19,479 bases of DNA from RUG100 sp963542695 (GTDB taxonomy: Bacteria; Bacillota; Clostridia; Peptostreptococcales; Anaerovoracaceae), in assembly GCA_963542695.1 (NCBI GenBank), contig CAUTYX010000023.1, positions 1-19,479 of the forward strand, read 5' to 3'. Each line of letters starts with the position of its first letter. Within the stretch, counting starts at the first letter, position 1. The notes below the pieces were generated by a model that was not told where the DNA came from, made no database searches, and was given only the letters and a program-made list of their open reading frames with translations. A program made the position numbers and the translations under genes. Below are positions 7,182-14,791 of the stretch, one piece after another.

Positions 7182-8141
7182 ATGAAGCAGGTATATATCA
7201 AAGATTTACAGACGGGAACAGACTTGACGGAGTTCTTTATGTTAAAGTCCGTGGAGGTTCGAACTGGTTCCAATAAAAAGCATTATCTTGATATGACTTT
7301 GGGAGATAAAACCGGCGAAGTATCGGCAAAAAAATGGGATCTTGCTGATGAAGAAATGCGTCGTGCCAAAGAATACAAAGAGGGCAGTATAATTAAAATC
7401 AGAGGCACCGTGACAGAATGGAACGGCATGAAACAGCTGAAGGTAATCCGGACTCGTATGAGCAATCCGGAAGATGAAATCGCTGCGACAGATTTTATTA
7501 AGGCGGCTCCGGAAGACCCCGAAGAGATGTATCGATATATCTTTGAGGTGGCCGATTCCATTACAGATGAATATCTTCGTCGTTTGACGGTGCTAAACCT
7601 GGAAGAATTCAAGGATAAGCTAATGTACTATCCGGCTGCCAGTAAAAATCACCATGCGGAAATGGCGGGTCTTTTGTGGCATATCAAGAGAATGCTACAG
7701 ACGGGCATCGCGATTTGTAAAATCTATGACTTTTTAGATGTTGACTGGGTAAAATGTGGCGTTATTCTTCATGATCTACAGAAAATCAATGAAATTCGTT
7801 CCAATGAGTGGGGGATTTCCGACGGCTATTCGGTAGAAGGACAGTTATTGGGGCATATTGTCATGGGCATTCGGGAGTTGGATCGGCAGATGCGTGATTT
7901 AGGTTTCCCTAGGGAGAAGGCATGGCTGGTGGAGCACATGGTGCTGACCCATCACTACGAACCGGAATTTGGAAGCCCAAAAAAACCACTCTTTCCCGAA
8001 GCAGAAATTCTGCATTATCTGGATGTTATTGATTCTCGCATGTATGACATGGAAGACGCTTTGTCTAAGACGGAAAAAGGAGAATTTTCAGAACGTATAT
8101 GGACACTGGAAAACCGGCGTCTGTATAACCGAAACCAATAG
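7182..8141 (+). CDS. yhaM: YhaM-family 3'-5' exoribonuclease (OB fold + HD domain)
   Basis: A cytoplasmic nuclease matching YhaM of Firmicutes, which trims RNA (and single-stranded DNA) 3' ends with Mn2+ or Co2+. The N-terminal OB fold (about residues 1-95) carries the nucleic-acid-binding strands (YLDMTLGDKTGEVSAKKWD). The HD phosphohydrolase domain follows, with HH (157-158), H197-D198 (motif HDLQK) and the late block HMVLTHHYEPEFGSPKKPL, then LHYLDVIDSRM. Length (319) is normal. I prefer ATG 7182 to the TTG at 7179, because AGGAAG (7171-7176) is 5 bases from the ATG and only 2 from the TTG. The HDLQK has Gln where HD-domain proteins usually have Gly (HD-GK). It lies 52 bases after the ABC genes with no clear terminator between, so read-through is possible, and 12 bases before recD2. 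Confidence 0.9.
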   Translation: MKQVYIKDLQTGTDLTEFFMLKSVEVRTGSNKKHYLDMTLGDKTGEVSAKKWDLADEEMRRAKEYKEGSIIKIRGTVTEWNGMKQLKVIRTRMSNPEDEIAATDFIKAAPEDPEEMYRYIFEVADSITDEYLRRLTVLNLEEFKDKLMYYPAASKNHHAEMAGLLWHIKRMLQTGIAICKIYDFLDVDWVKCGVILHDLQKINEIRSNEWGISDGYSVEGQLLGHIVMGIRELDRQMRDLGFPREKAWLVEHMVLTHHYEPEFGSPKKPLFPEAEILHYLDVIDSRMYDMEDALSKTEKGEFSERIWTLENRRLYNRNQ

Positions 8142-8153
8142 CAAGAAGGTGTC

Positions 8154-10376
8154 ATGATCCAAAAGAAAGGCCGATTGGCCGATATTATTTTTCATAACGA
8201 TGAAAACGGCTATACCATTGCAGTGATACAGACTACCGGCTCTGATGAAGAGCCGGTAGAGGAATTTACGGCAGTTGGTACCTTGCCGGGTGCAAAAAAA
8301 GGCAATACCTATATACTTTGCGGTGACTACAAGGTTCATTCCAGGTATGGCGAACAATTCGCATTTCGAGAATACCAAGAAACCATGCCGGAAGGAGAAG
8401 AGGGTATTGTCGATTTTTTAGCGGCGGGAGTGTTAAAAGGCATTGGACCAAAAGCAGCAGCTGCCATTGTAGCGGAATTTGGAACAGATACTCTGGAAGT
8501 CATTGAAAAGACACCGGAAAAGCTGATGCGTGTCAGTGGAATTGGCGAAAAAAAGGCGACTTCCATTGCTCAATCATTTCGGGAACACAAGGAGTTTGCC
8601 GGGGTCACGTTGTTACTGCAGCGGTATGGCATTGATGCTAAAAACGCCTTGCGATTTTATCGAGCTTATGGAGCGGCGGCAGTAGATATTATTCAGTCAG
8701 ACTCGTATCAACTAGTCGATGATGTCACCGGTTTTGGATTTCGCAAGGCCGACGCCATTGCAAGAAAAACCGGCATTACCATGGAAGATGAGTCCCGGGT
8801 TTCTTGCGGTATTCAATATGTTTTGGGGCGCATTGCCGGCGATGGCAATACTTTTTATCCAAAGAAGGAGTTTGCCGAAGAAGCTGCTGCTATGTTGGAA
8901 GTATCCGTGGAGGTGGTGGATGATCAACTATATGCCCTTTCTTTTGCCGGTGAATTGAAAATTGAAATCATTGATGGCAGGGAGGTAGTATATCCCTATG
9001 GTTTGTATGTAGCAGAACAACAAGTAACGGCGCAGTTGATGCAGCTTGAGAACGCTTCGTTAAAACCCATCGATGCACCTATGGATTCGTTGATTTCCCT
9101 TATTGAGAAAGAAAAAGAAATCGCCTTTAGCCAGGAACAAAAAGAAGCCATGAAGGCAGGAACAGATCACGGCGTTACGGTGATTACAGGTGGTCCCGGT
9201 ACCGGTAAAACGACCATTATCAATGGAATCGTAGGGATTTTAGAAGCCGGAGGAATGAAGACGGCAGTCGCTGCCCCGACAGGACGAGCCGCCAAGCGTA
9301 TTACAGAAACTACCGGTCACGAAGCCAGTACCATTCATCGCTTGCTGGAGTACTACTATTCTGAAGGGGAAGACCGGATGCTCTTTGGTCGAAACAGAGA
9401 AAAGCCATTAGAATATGATGCTATTGTTATTGACGAAGCTTCCATGGTGGATTTGCTGTTAATGGAAGGCCTTATTACGGCTATTCGTCCCGGCTGCCGC
9501 TTGATTTTGGTGGGCGATGCAGACCAGTTGCCCTCTGTGGGAGCCGGTAATGTGCTGCGGGATATTATCAACAGTGAATATATTTACGCCGTTAATTTAG
9601 AAACGATTTTTCGTCAGGCCAGAGAAAGCCTCATTGTTGTCAATGCCCATCGCATCAATAAAGGAGAGAGTCCGTATATTAACGATAAAGATAAGGATTT
9701 CTTTTTGATGCAGCGGGATACGGTACCGCAGATGGTAGAAACCATTGTCCAGCTATGTAAAAAACGGCTGCCGGACCATTATCATCCACTGGACCCCATT
9801 GGAGATATTCAGGTACTGACGCCGGTTCGAAAGGGAGAGCTGGGCACATGGAAATTAAATGCTCGGCTGCAACAGGCCTTAAATCCGCCGTCACCGGACT
9901 TAGAAGAAAAGAAATATGGAGATAAGATTTTTCGAGAAGGGGATAAGGTGATGCAAATTCGCAACAACTATCAACTTCCTTGGAAACGCTCCGATGATTT
10001 TACAGAAGGGGAAGGGGTTTTTAATGGCGATATCGGATTCATTCATTACATTGACAATGAAGAGGGAACGGTAACGGTTGTCTTTGATGAAGATAAATAC
10101 GTTCAGTACGATGTAACATCACTGGATGAGTTGGAGCTGGCATACGCCATGACAGTGCATAAATCCCAAGGCAGTGAGTTCCCTGTGGTTATTATGCCAC
10201 TTTCCTGGTTCCCGCCAATGCTTGCTACAAGAAATTTGCTGTACACTGCCGTTACTCGTGGGAAAAAGCTGGTGGTCATGGTAGGTTCTCCTAAACAGCT
10301 GCAAAACATGATTGCCAATGATCGGATTAAAGAGCGGTATTCGGGTCTTGCAGCCAGGTTGGGAGAGCAGCTATGA
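8154..10376 (+). CDS. recD2: RecD2-type ATP-dependent DNA helicase (SF1B)
   Basis: A 740-residue 5'-3' helicase of the RecD2 family, found in bacteria without relying on RecBC and linked to replication-fork and repair work. The N-terminal OB-like segment (GRLADIIFHNDENGYTIAV) is typical of RecD2. Helix-hairpin-helix repeats follow at about 90-200 (GIGPKAAAAI, GIGEKKATSI). The motor core has Walker A GGPGTGKTT (346-354), motif II DEAS (427-430), the TVHKSQGSEF motif (667-676) and motif VI YTAVTR (697-702). Length is that of the full family. AGAAGG (8144-8149) is 4 bases from the ATG. The stop overlaps the comF start (ATGA), so these two are translationally coupled. No recB or recC is seen in the window. 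Confidence 0.96.
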   Translation: MIQKKGRLADIIFHNDENGYTIAVIQTTGSDEEPVEEFTAVGTLPGAKKGNTYILCGDYKVHSRYGEQFAFREYQETMPEGEEGIVDFLAAGVLKGIGPKAAAAIVAEFGTDTLEVIEKTPEKLMRVSGIGEKKATSIAQSFREHKEFAGVTLLLQRYGIDAKNALRFYRAYGAAAVDIIQSDSYQLVDDVTGFGFRKADAIARKTGITMEDESRVSCGIQYVLGRIAGDGNTFYPKKEFAEEAAAMLEVSVEVVDDQLYALSFAGELKIEIIDGREVVYPYGLYVAEQQVTAQLMQLENASLKPIDAPMDSLISLIEKEKEIAFSQEQKEAMKAGTDHGVTVITGGPGTGKTTIINGIVGILEAGGMKTAVAAPTGRAAKRITETTGHEASTIHRLLEYYYSEGEDRMLFGRNREKPLEYDAIVIDEASMVDLLLMEGLITAIRPGCRLILVGDADQLPSVGAGNVLRDIINSEYIYAVNLETIFRQARESLIVVNAHRINKGESPYINDKDKDFFLMQRDTVPQMVETIVQLCKKRLPDHYHPLDPIGDIQVLTPVRKGELGTWKLNARLQQALNPPSPDLEEKKYGDKIFREGDKVMQIRNNYQLPWKRSDDFTEGEGVFNGDIGFIHYIDNEEGTVTVVFDEDKYVQYDVTSLDELELAYAMTVHKSQGSEFPVVIMPLSWFPPMLATRNLLYTAVTRGKKLVVMVGSPKQLQNMIANDRIKERYSGLAARLGEQL

Positions 10377-11149
10377 GTTGGCTCCATGAAGCGGCAGAAA
10401 CCGTTGGCGAAGTTCTGTTTCCTACCAATATTTACTGTGTTTGCTGTGGCAGCATCCTCGACGAAACGAGAATATATGGGATTTGCGACAATTGTATAGA
10501 AAAATTCCAATTTGCTACAGAGCATCTTTGTGAGAAATGCGGTAAAATCTTGTCGGATTACACCGGGAGAAGAACCACATGTTTTGATTGCCGGTACCGG
10601 GAGCATTCCTTTCAGAAGGGATATACGTGTGCCGGTTACGGACTGTATGAACGAGCTATGATTATGGATTTGAAATACCAGGGGAAAGCATACTTCGGCA
10701 AAAAAATGGGAAAGCTGATGGCACAGCGAATGCTGCAGGAAGAGGAGCTTCCTTGGGATGTGGTGATTCCCGTTCCGGTCCACCCAAAACGCCTGTCGCA
10801 GCGAGGATATAACCAAAGCCGGTTTCTTGCAAAACCGGTGGCAGAGGCGCTAGATGTTCCATTAATGTCAGAAGTACTGTTACGTAGTCAGGAAACGAAG
10901 GCTATGAAGGATTTAGGTGCTGTTGCCAGAATAGAGAACATGAAACAAGCGTTTTCTCTTGCTAAAGACGCGGAAGAGATTCTTACCGGCAAGGAAATAC
11001 TGCTGGTAGATGATATCTATACCACCGGTGCCACAGTAGATGCCTGCAGCGCTATATTGCTGAATGGAGGTGCTGCGGCAGTAGATGTGCTAACCTTTGC
11101 TGCCGGTGGAGACAAAAATCCCAGCCAAGGGGAAGGTGGCGACAAGTGA
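10373..11149 (+). CDS. comF: ComF family phosphoribosyltransferase-like protein
   Basis: ComF proteins are needed for DNA uptake in naturally competent bacteria and also occur in many non-competent ones; the exact biochemical role is unsettled. The N-terminus has two cysteine-pair zinc sites: C22/C25 with C38/C41, and C53/C56 with C70/C73. The C-terminal half is a type I phosphoribosyltransferase fold: the family block VVIPVPVHPKRLSQRGYNQS, then the PRPP loop VDDIYTTGAT (212-221). Length (258) is slightly long because of a Gly/Asp-rich tail after the last strand. The ATG overlaps the recD2 stop by four bases (ATGA). No com pilus genes are nearby, so competence is not implied by context. Confidence 0.93.
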   Translation: MSWLHEAAETVGEVLFPTNIYCVCCGSILDETRIYGICDNCIEKFQFATEHLCEKCGKILSDYTGRRTTCFDCRYREHSFQKGYTCAGYGLYERAMIMDLKYQGKAYFGKKMGKLMAQRMLQEEELPWDVVIPVPVHPKRLSQRGYNQSRFLAKPVAEALDVPLMSEVLLRSQETKAMKDLGAVARIENMKQAFSLAKDAEEILTGKEILLVDDIYTTGATVDACSAILLNGGAAAVDVLTFAAGGDKNPSQGEGGDK

Positions 11150-11207
11150 TAAACCATGCAAAAATCAACGGGACGTCAAAGTAAAAGCCGGAGCGAGAAG
11201 GTACAGT

Positions 11208-12092
11208 ATGTTTGAGAAAAATGACGACAAACACCAAGTAAAATTACTGGTTGAAAAAGCCATACAAGAGGCAACGTATAGCCAAGCAAGAGCTTTTTTC
11301 AAAGCTATGAGAAGAGAGGAAGCCAATCCTACGGATCTTCGATTTTTGCAAATGGCGGCCGAAGACTCCTTTGAACGAATTATGGCAGAAGCAATGAAGC
11401 AGTGGCCTGCTCTTGGTGATACAATACGAGCCCATAAAATTGCTATCGATAAAAAGCAGAAAAAAGAAAACCGCCGGTATAAAAACAGCGTCAGTGCATA
11501 TCTGACGTTGCTGCGTTTGGTTACGGGAAACAGGCCTGGAGCAAGAGACGAAAAAACAGCCAAAAAAGTCGAAGAATACTTTTTAAACTCCTTTGAAACA
11601 GCTGCTGTGTCTATGTCGGAAATTGAAGCTTCAAAGAAAGATACAGCCCACTTGCTGTATGATCAAATGATGCTCACTTTGCAGGATGCAGCAAAGGCGC
11701 GTCTGGTGGCGATTTTTGATGACCCCACCGGGTTTTTGGGAACCACTTTGGCAATTACATCCTACTTGATTCGCGTTTCCCTAGAGGAGGAATCCGGGCA
11801 GATTACAAAGGATATGTGTCGGCGATATTATGAAGAATTAGGTAGTTTGCGGTGCAATGTGGATTTGGTGGCACAGAAAGCTTCTGCAGATTTACAGCAT
11901 CTGATTGGAACATCGTTAGATGCTCCCGGTCAGGTGAATACGGCAATGGAGAAGCTCTTTGCAGAGTCTCTGAAACAAAACAAAAAAGAGTTCTTTCAAG
12001 GGGCAGCGTTAATTGGTCGTCACAGGCAAATTTGTCTTTGGATTCTTGATCAAATCACCTTGGAAAGAGAGGAGAAAATAGAGAAGAAATAG
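11208..12092 (+). CDS. Uncharacterised all-helical protein, 294 aa
   Basis: I do not recognise this protein. It is soluble, highly charged (rich in Lys, Glu, Ala, Leu) and appears helical throughout. There is no signal peptide, membrane segment, cysteine cluster or nucleotide-binding motif. Residues about 75-90 are very basic (KIAIDKKQKKENRRYKNS). The start is ATG 11208, with GAGAAGG (11196-11202) as ribosome site. The same frame is open back to a TTG at 11097, but that stretch overlaps comF and has no ribosome site. It lies 58 bases after comF and is the last gene before the structured RNA and hpf. No terminator is seen after it. Its place beside hpf and the RNA could mean a stationary-phase role, but that is a guess. 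Confidence 0.75.
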   Translation: MFEKNDDKHQVKLLVEKAIQEATYSQARAFFKAMRREEANPTDLRFLQMAAEDSFERIMAEAMKQWPALGDTIRAHKIAIDKKQKKENRRYKNSVSAYLTLLRLVTGNRPGARDEKTAKKVEEYFLNSFETAAVSMSEIEASKKDTAHLLYDQMMLTLQDAAKARLVAIFDDPTGFLGTTLAITSYLIRVSLEEESGQITKDMCRRYYEELGSLRCNVDLVAQKASADLQHLIGTSLDAPGQVNTAMEKLFAESLKQNKKEFFQGAALIGRHRQICLWILDQITLEREEKIEKK

Positions 12093-12124
12093 ACCAGTTT
12101 TTTAATGTAATTTAAGAAAAGCAA

Positions 12125-12133
12125 TGGTACAAT
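12125..12133 (+). promoter_or_regulatory. Extended -10 promoter for the structured RNA
   Basis: TGG followed by TACAAT (12128-12133) is an extended -10 element (TG-N before the hexamer). No good -35 lies 16-18 bases upstream, which extended -10 promoters can tolerate. Transcription would start at about 12139-12140, exactly where the closing stem of the RNA begins. Confidence 0.6.
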
Positions 12134-12139
12134 AAAAAA

Positions 12140-12316
12140 GCAGCCTTCGTTTAGGTCTGTGGTTGAAAGGCCAAGCCAGCTACGGGCAAAAGGTCCCACG
12201 TAAGCTGTCAGCAGGAAGCGGCAGTGATCATGGCGTAGTTTAGAAGTAAGTCCTCCGGAAAATCCGGGTCAAGGCAGGTGTGGGGGCAAAGACCAGGTCA
12301 GCTAAACGACGGTTGT
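12140..12316 (+). ncRNA. Structured non-coding RNA, raiA-motif-like
   Basis: The 301 bases between the upstream gene and hpf contain a G-rich stretch with no coding frame and a fold typical of large ornate RNAs. Bases 12141-12154 and 12302-12315 form a 14-position closing stem (TCGTTTAG with CTAAACGA, then CC/GG and further pairs, one mismatch). GTCT (12155-12158) can pair with AGAC (12290-12293). Inside are CAGCT (12177-12181) with AGCTG (12203-12207), enclosing GGG/CCC, and a CCGGA/TCCGG hairpin (12255-12267). Its own extended -10 promoter lies just before it. The raiA-motif RNA is known from Clostridia and Actinobacteria immediately upstream of raiA/hpf; it is about 200 bases, highly conserved, and linked to sporulation and aggregation, with the mechanism unknown. 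Position, size and architecture agree. The assignment is by context and structure, not by a covariance-model score. Confidence 0.8.
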
Positions 12317-12341
12317 ATTTGAACCCGTAAATTGATATAAT
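12313..12341 (+). promoter_or_regulatory. Sigma-A promoter for hpf
   Basis: TTGTAT (12313-12318), a 17-base spacer and a perfect TATAAT (12336-12341) with the extended -10 TGA (12333-12335). The -35 box overlaps the last bases of the RNA's closing stem. Start of transcription would be near 12348, giving hpf a short leader independent of the RNA. Confidence 0.65.
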
Positions 12342-12349
12342 TAAATCAG

Positions 12350-12366
12350 AAAATTGGTGCAATTTT
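12350..12366 (+). other. AT-rich hairpin at the 5' end of the hpf mRNA
   Basis: AAAATTG (12350-12356) and CAATTTT (12360-12366) form a perfect 7-base stem with a GTG loop, just after the predicted hpf transcription start. It could stabilise the mRNA 5' end. With one more T following it could also act as a weak terminator for transcripts coming from the RNA. Confidence 0.4.
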
Positions 12367-12393
12367 TGCGTCGTCAGCGGGAAGGAGATTCTT

Positions 12394-12918
12394 ATGAACA
12401 TTATCATCACAACAAGAAATACCAAAGCCAGTGACTACTTGAAAGAAACAATTGAGAAGAAACTGGAGCGACTTTCTAAGTATTTTTCAGATGATATAGG
12501 CATCAATGTTATGCTTTCTGAAGAGGCTGACAAAAAGAAAATTGAAGCAACTATCAAGGCTAAAGGAATGATCTTCCGTGCCGAAGACAAGGCAGATGAA
12601 TTCTATGACGGCATTGATAGTATCGTCAAGAAATTATCGTCTCAGATGGCGAGATTCAAGACAAAAATTCAAAAACGGCATAAGGATACCCGGGAATTCA
12701 ATTTTGCTGAATGGCCGGAAGCAGAAAACGATGCCGACATTAAGGTTATTCGTACAAAGAAATTCGAGCTGGAGCCTATGACAGTAGATGAGGCTGTTTT
12801 ACAGATGGAGATGTTGGAGCATAATTTCTTTGTATTTCTAAATATGGAGACAGACAGCGTAAATGTTGTGTATAGCAGAAAAGACGGCAACTATGGTCTG
12901 TTGGAGACAACTTACTAG
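12394..12918 (+). CDS. hpf: Ribosome hibernation promoting factor, long form
   Basis: Long-form HPF (also called RaiA/YvyD) binds the 30S decoding region and links two ribosomes into an inactive 100S dimer in stationary phase or stress. Residues 1-97 are the ribosome-binding S30AE domain (MNIIITTRNT at the start, basic helix SSQMARFKTKIQKRHKD). A linker (about 98-115) joins it to the C-terminal dimerisation domain (117-172), with the conserved VIRTKKFELEPMTVDEAVLQ and NVVYSRKDGNYGLLE blocks. Length (174) is normal. AAGGAG (12382-12387) is 6 bases from the ATG. It has its own promoter and follows the raiA-motif-like RNA. A terminator comes 7 bases after the stop. Confidence 0.97.
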   Translation: MNIIITTRNTKASDYLKETIEKKLERLSKYFSDDIGINVMLSEEADKKKIEATIKAKGMIFRAEDKADEFYDGIDSIVKKLSSQMARFKTKIQKRHKDTREFNFAEWPEAENDADIKVIRTKKFELEPMTVDEAVLQMEMLEHNFFVFLNMETDSVNVVYSRKDGNYGLLETTY

Positions 12919-12925
12919 GAGATAA

Positions 12926-12947
12926 CGCCCCATAACGGGGCGGTTTT
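12926..12947 (+). terminator. Rho-independent terminator after hpf
   Basis: CGCCCC (12926-12931) pairs with GGGGCG (12937-12942) around a five-base ATAAC loop, followed by G and TTTT (12944-12947), then CCT. The stem is strong; the T tract is short. It lies between hpf and the GTG of cdaA at 12972. Confidence 0.75.
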
Positions 12948-12971
12948 CCTGTTAGTTGGAAAGGTAAGCAC

Positions 12972-13817
12972 GTGAGAGACTTTCTAGACAATGTAATGGC
13001 TGGAATTTGGTTCACCGATATCCTGGATATAGCCATTGTTGCATTTGCAGTATATAAAGTTCTTGGATTTATAAAGGAAAGCAGAGCGGAGCAGCTGGTA
13101 AAAGGACTGCTATTTTTAGTAGTGGTCATGTTGTTATCAGGTCTGTTCCATTTGTATGCCCTCAACTGGATTCTTCGTTCCACCTTGGCAGTAGGTGTTA
13201 TTGCTATTGTTGTAGTGTTCCAGCCGGAACTGCGCCGTGTATTGGAACGAATGGGTCGCAGTAAACTTCTTAGTGGCGGTTTGCGGGTGGATAAAGACGA
13301 AGCCAAACAGTTGGTTTCTGAGTTTGTTCAGGCCGTAGAAACAGCCTCCGAAACAAGAACCGGCATGCTGCTGATTATCGAACGGGAGGCAGCATTGACA
13401 GATATTGCCGATACCGGAACGGTTATTGATGCCGCTATTTCAGCAGAATTGATTGGTAATATCTTTTATGAAGGCTCCCCGCTTCATGATGGAGCTGTCA
13501 TTGTTCGCGGAGACAGGCTCCATGCAGCAGGTTGTGTATTGCCCTTGACAGAAAACAAGGAACTTCCAAAAGAGCTGGGGACCCGCCACAGAGCCGGTAT
13601 AGGCATTACCGAAAAATCCGATGCCCTGACCATTATTGTTTCAGAAGAATCCGGTATTATTTCCATGGCTCAAGATGGATATTTGGAACGATACCTGGAA
13701 GGAAAGAATATAGAAAAGGCGTTGCTGGAGATTTACTTTACAGAGGAGTCTCCGGGATTTTTTGCCGGTATTAAAAATTCCCTTATAAAATGGCGAGGCG
13801 GTGATAAAGATGCTTAG
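12972..13817 (+). CDS. cdaA: CdaA membrane diadenylate cyclase
   Basis: CdaA joins two ATP into c-di-AMP, the messenger controlling potassium and osmolyte uptake and wall balance in Firmicutes. Three N-terminal membrane helices lie within about residues 10-90 (TDILDIAIVAFAVYKVL; LLFLVVVMLLSGLF; TLAVGVIAIVVVF), followed by FQPELRRVLERMG. The cyclase (DisA_N) domain has the catalytic DGA (173-175) and RHR (205-207) motifs, so it should be active. Length (281) is usual. The start is GTG 12972, supported by GGAAAGG (12958-12964) with a 7-base gap. It overlaps cdaR by 8 bases and leads the conserved cdaA-cdaR-glmM order. No promoter fits between the hpf terminator and this start. Confidence 0.97.
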   Translation: MRDFLDNVMAGIWFTDILDIAIVAFAVYKVLGFIKESRAEQLVKGLLFLVVVMLLSGLFHLYALNWILRSTLAVGVIAIVVVFQPELRRVLERMGRSKLLSGGLRVDKDEAKQLVSEFVQAVETASETRTGMLLIIEREAALTDIADTGTVIDAAISAELIGNIFYEGSPLHDGAVIVRGDRLHAAGCVLPLTENKELPKELGTRHRAGIGITEKSDALTIIVSEESGIISMAQDGYLERYLEGKNIEKALLEIYFTEESPGFFAGIKNSLIKWRGGDKDA

Positions 13818-14739
13818 TAGTAAAAAAGCAAATATCATTATTTCCATTGTCATTGCCGTTGTTGTCTGGGCGTATGTAGTAGGGGCGGTAGATCCGGTAA
13901 CGACCAAAGGCGTTTCGGATGTAAAATTGACCATTAGAGGAACAGAGGAATTGCTGGTTCGGGGATTGGCCATTAAAAAGCCGGAAACCAGAACTATTGA
14001 ATTAAATATTAAAGGTAAGCGGTCTCGTGTGCAAAATATAGACCCCAGCAGAATCAAGGCCACTGTTAATGTTAGCGAGTGCAGTGCCGGGGACAATGAA
14101 CTTTCTGTTTCCTATTCCCTACCATCAGGCCTTACCGTAGTGGATGCTAGCACCAGTGATGTCCATATTGAAGCGACAGAAACCGTTACCAAGCGCAAAA
14201 ACGTGAAGGTGAAGTTTACCAACGAAGCAGACAATGAAGAAGTAGGAAATGTTCGTGTTTCACCATCGGTGATTAATGTTTCCGGGAGCAAATCCCAGAT
14301 TAACAAAGTGGCCTATGTCAAAGCTTCCACTTCAGCCAGTCGCTTTAGCAGCCAGGGGGAAATCGTTTCGGTTACACCGGTTGCGGTTGATAAAAACGGC
14401 CGTGAAGTGCCATATGTGGTATTAATGGACAGAGCCGTTACCATTGAAGGAAAAATCCTTTCTAAAAAAACAGTAAACCTTCATCTAGACACTCTGGGAA
14501 CAGAGGAAAATGGATTCGAAGTAACCCTTCCTGCCAACCGAAAAATTACTATTGTCGGACAAAAGGAAATTCTGGATAAAATCTCCAAGCTGGAGGGTAC
14601 GGTAAATGTTTCCGGCTTGAGAAAAAGTCAAAAAGTGCAAGTAACCATACCGGAACTGGCTACCTATGGGGTCAGCTTATCTAGGGTAAACGATCCGGTA
14701 TACGTGCAGGTAAGCGTTAGCCAAAAGGCCGACGATTAG
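13810..14739 (+). CDS. cdaR: CdaR (YbbR-domain) regulator of CdaA
   Basis: CdaR is a membrane-anchored extracellular protein that interacts with and regulates CdaA. One N-terminal helix (residues about 8-26, ANIIISIVIAVVVWAYVVG) anchors it. The outside part is a run of about three strand-rich YbbR repeats, fewer than the four of the longer Bacillus protein; each contains a typical segment such as RTIELNIKGKRSRVQNIDPSRI or VRVSPSVINVSGSKSQI. ATG 13810 is preferred to GTG 13801, because AGGCGGTGAT (13796-13805) matches the extended ribosome site at 9 of 10 bases with an 8-base gap, and the GTG lies within that site. The 8-base overlap with cdaA implies translational coupling. Confidence 0.93.
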   Translation: MLSSKKANIIISIVIAVVVWAYVVGAVDPVTTKGVSDVKLTIRGTEELLVRGLAIKKPETRTIELNIKGKRSRVQNIDPSRIKATVNVSECSAGDNELSVSYSLPSGLTVVDASTSDVHIEATETVTKRKNVKVKFTNEADNEEVGNVRVSPSVINVSGSKSQINKVAYVKASTSASRFSSQGEIVSVTPVAVDKNGREVPYVVLMDRAVTIEGKILSKKTVNLHLDTLGTEENGFEVTLPANRKITIVGQKEILDKISKLEGTVNVSGLRKSQKVQVTIPELATYGVSLSRVNDPVYVQVSVSQKADD

Positions 14740-14791
14740 CTGCAGAAGCAGATAATAACCGTTGAAATGTTGAAAATTAGAGGAAAACAAT

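Noticed and set aside
10103..10816. 237-codon open frame on the minus strand across recD2 and comF
   Set aside because: It is antisense to two certain genes, crosses their junction and shows no protein family features. It is a shadow frame.
11097..11207. N-terminal extension of the 294-residue unknown protein from TTG 11097
   Set aside because: It overlaps the end of comF, has no ribosome site and gives a low-quality sequence. ATG 11208 has GAGAAGG in the right place.
11156..11215. 19-codon open frame from ATG 11156 before the unknown gene
   Set aside because: There is no ribosome site at a proper distance, and it runs into the next gene. It is probably chance.
12140..12316. 6S RNA or a riboswitch as the identity of the structured RNA
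   Set aside because: 6S RNA has a long rod with one central bubble, while this has several nested hairpins. No riboswitch expression platform precedes hpf, which has its own promoter. The raiA motif fits better.
13801..13809. GTG 13801 as the cdaR start
   Set aside because: These bases belong to the AGGCGGTGAT ribosome site for ATG 13810.
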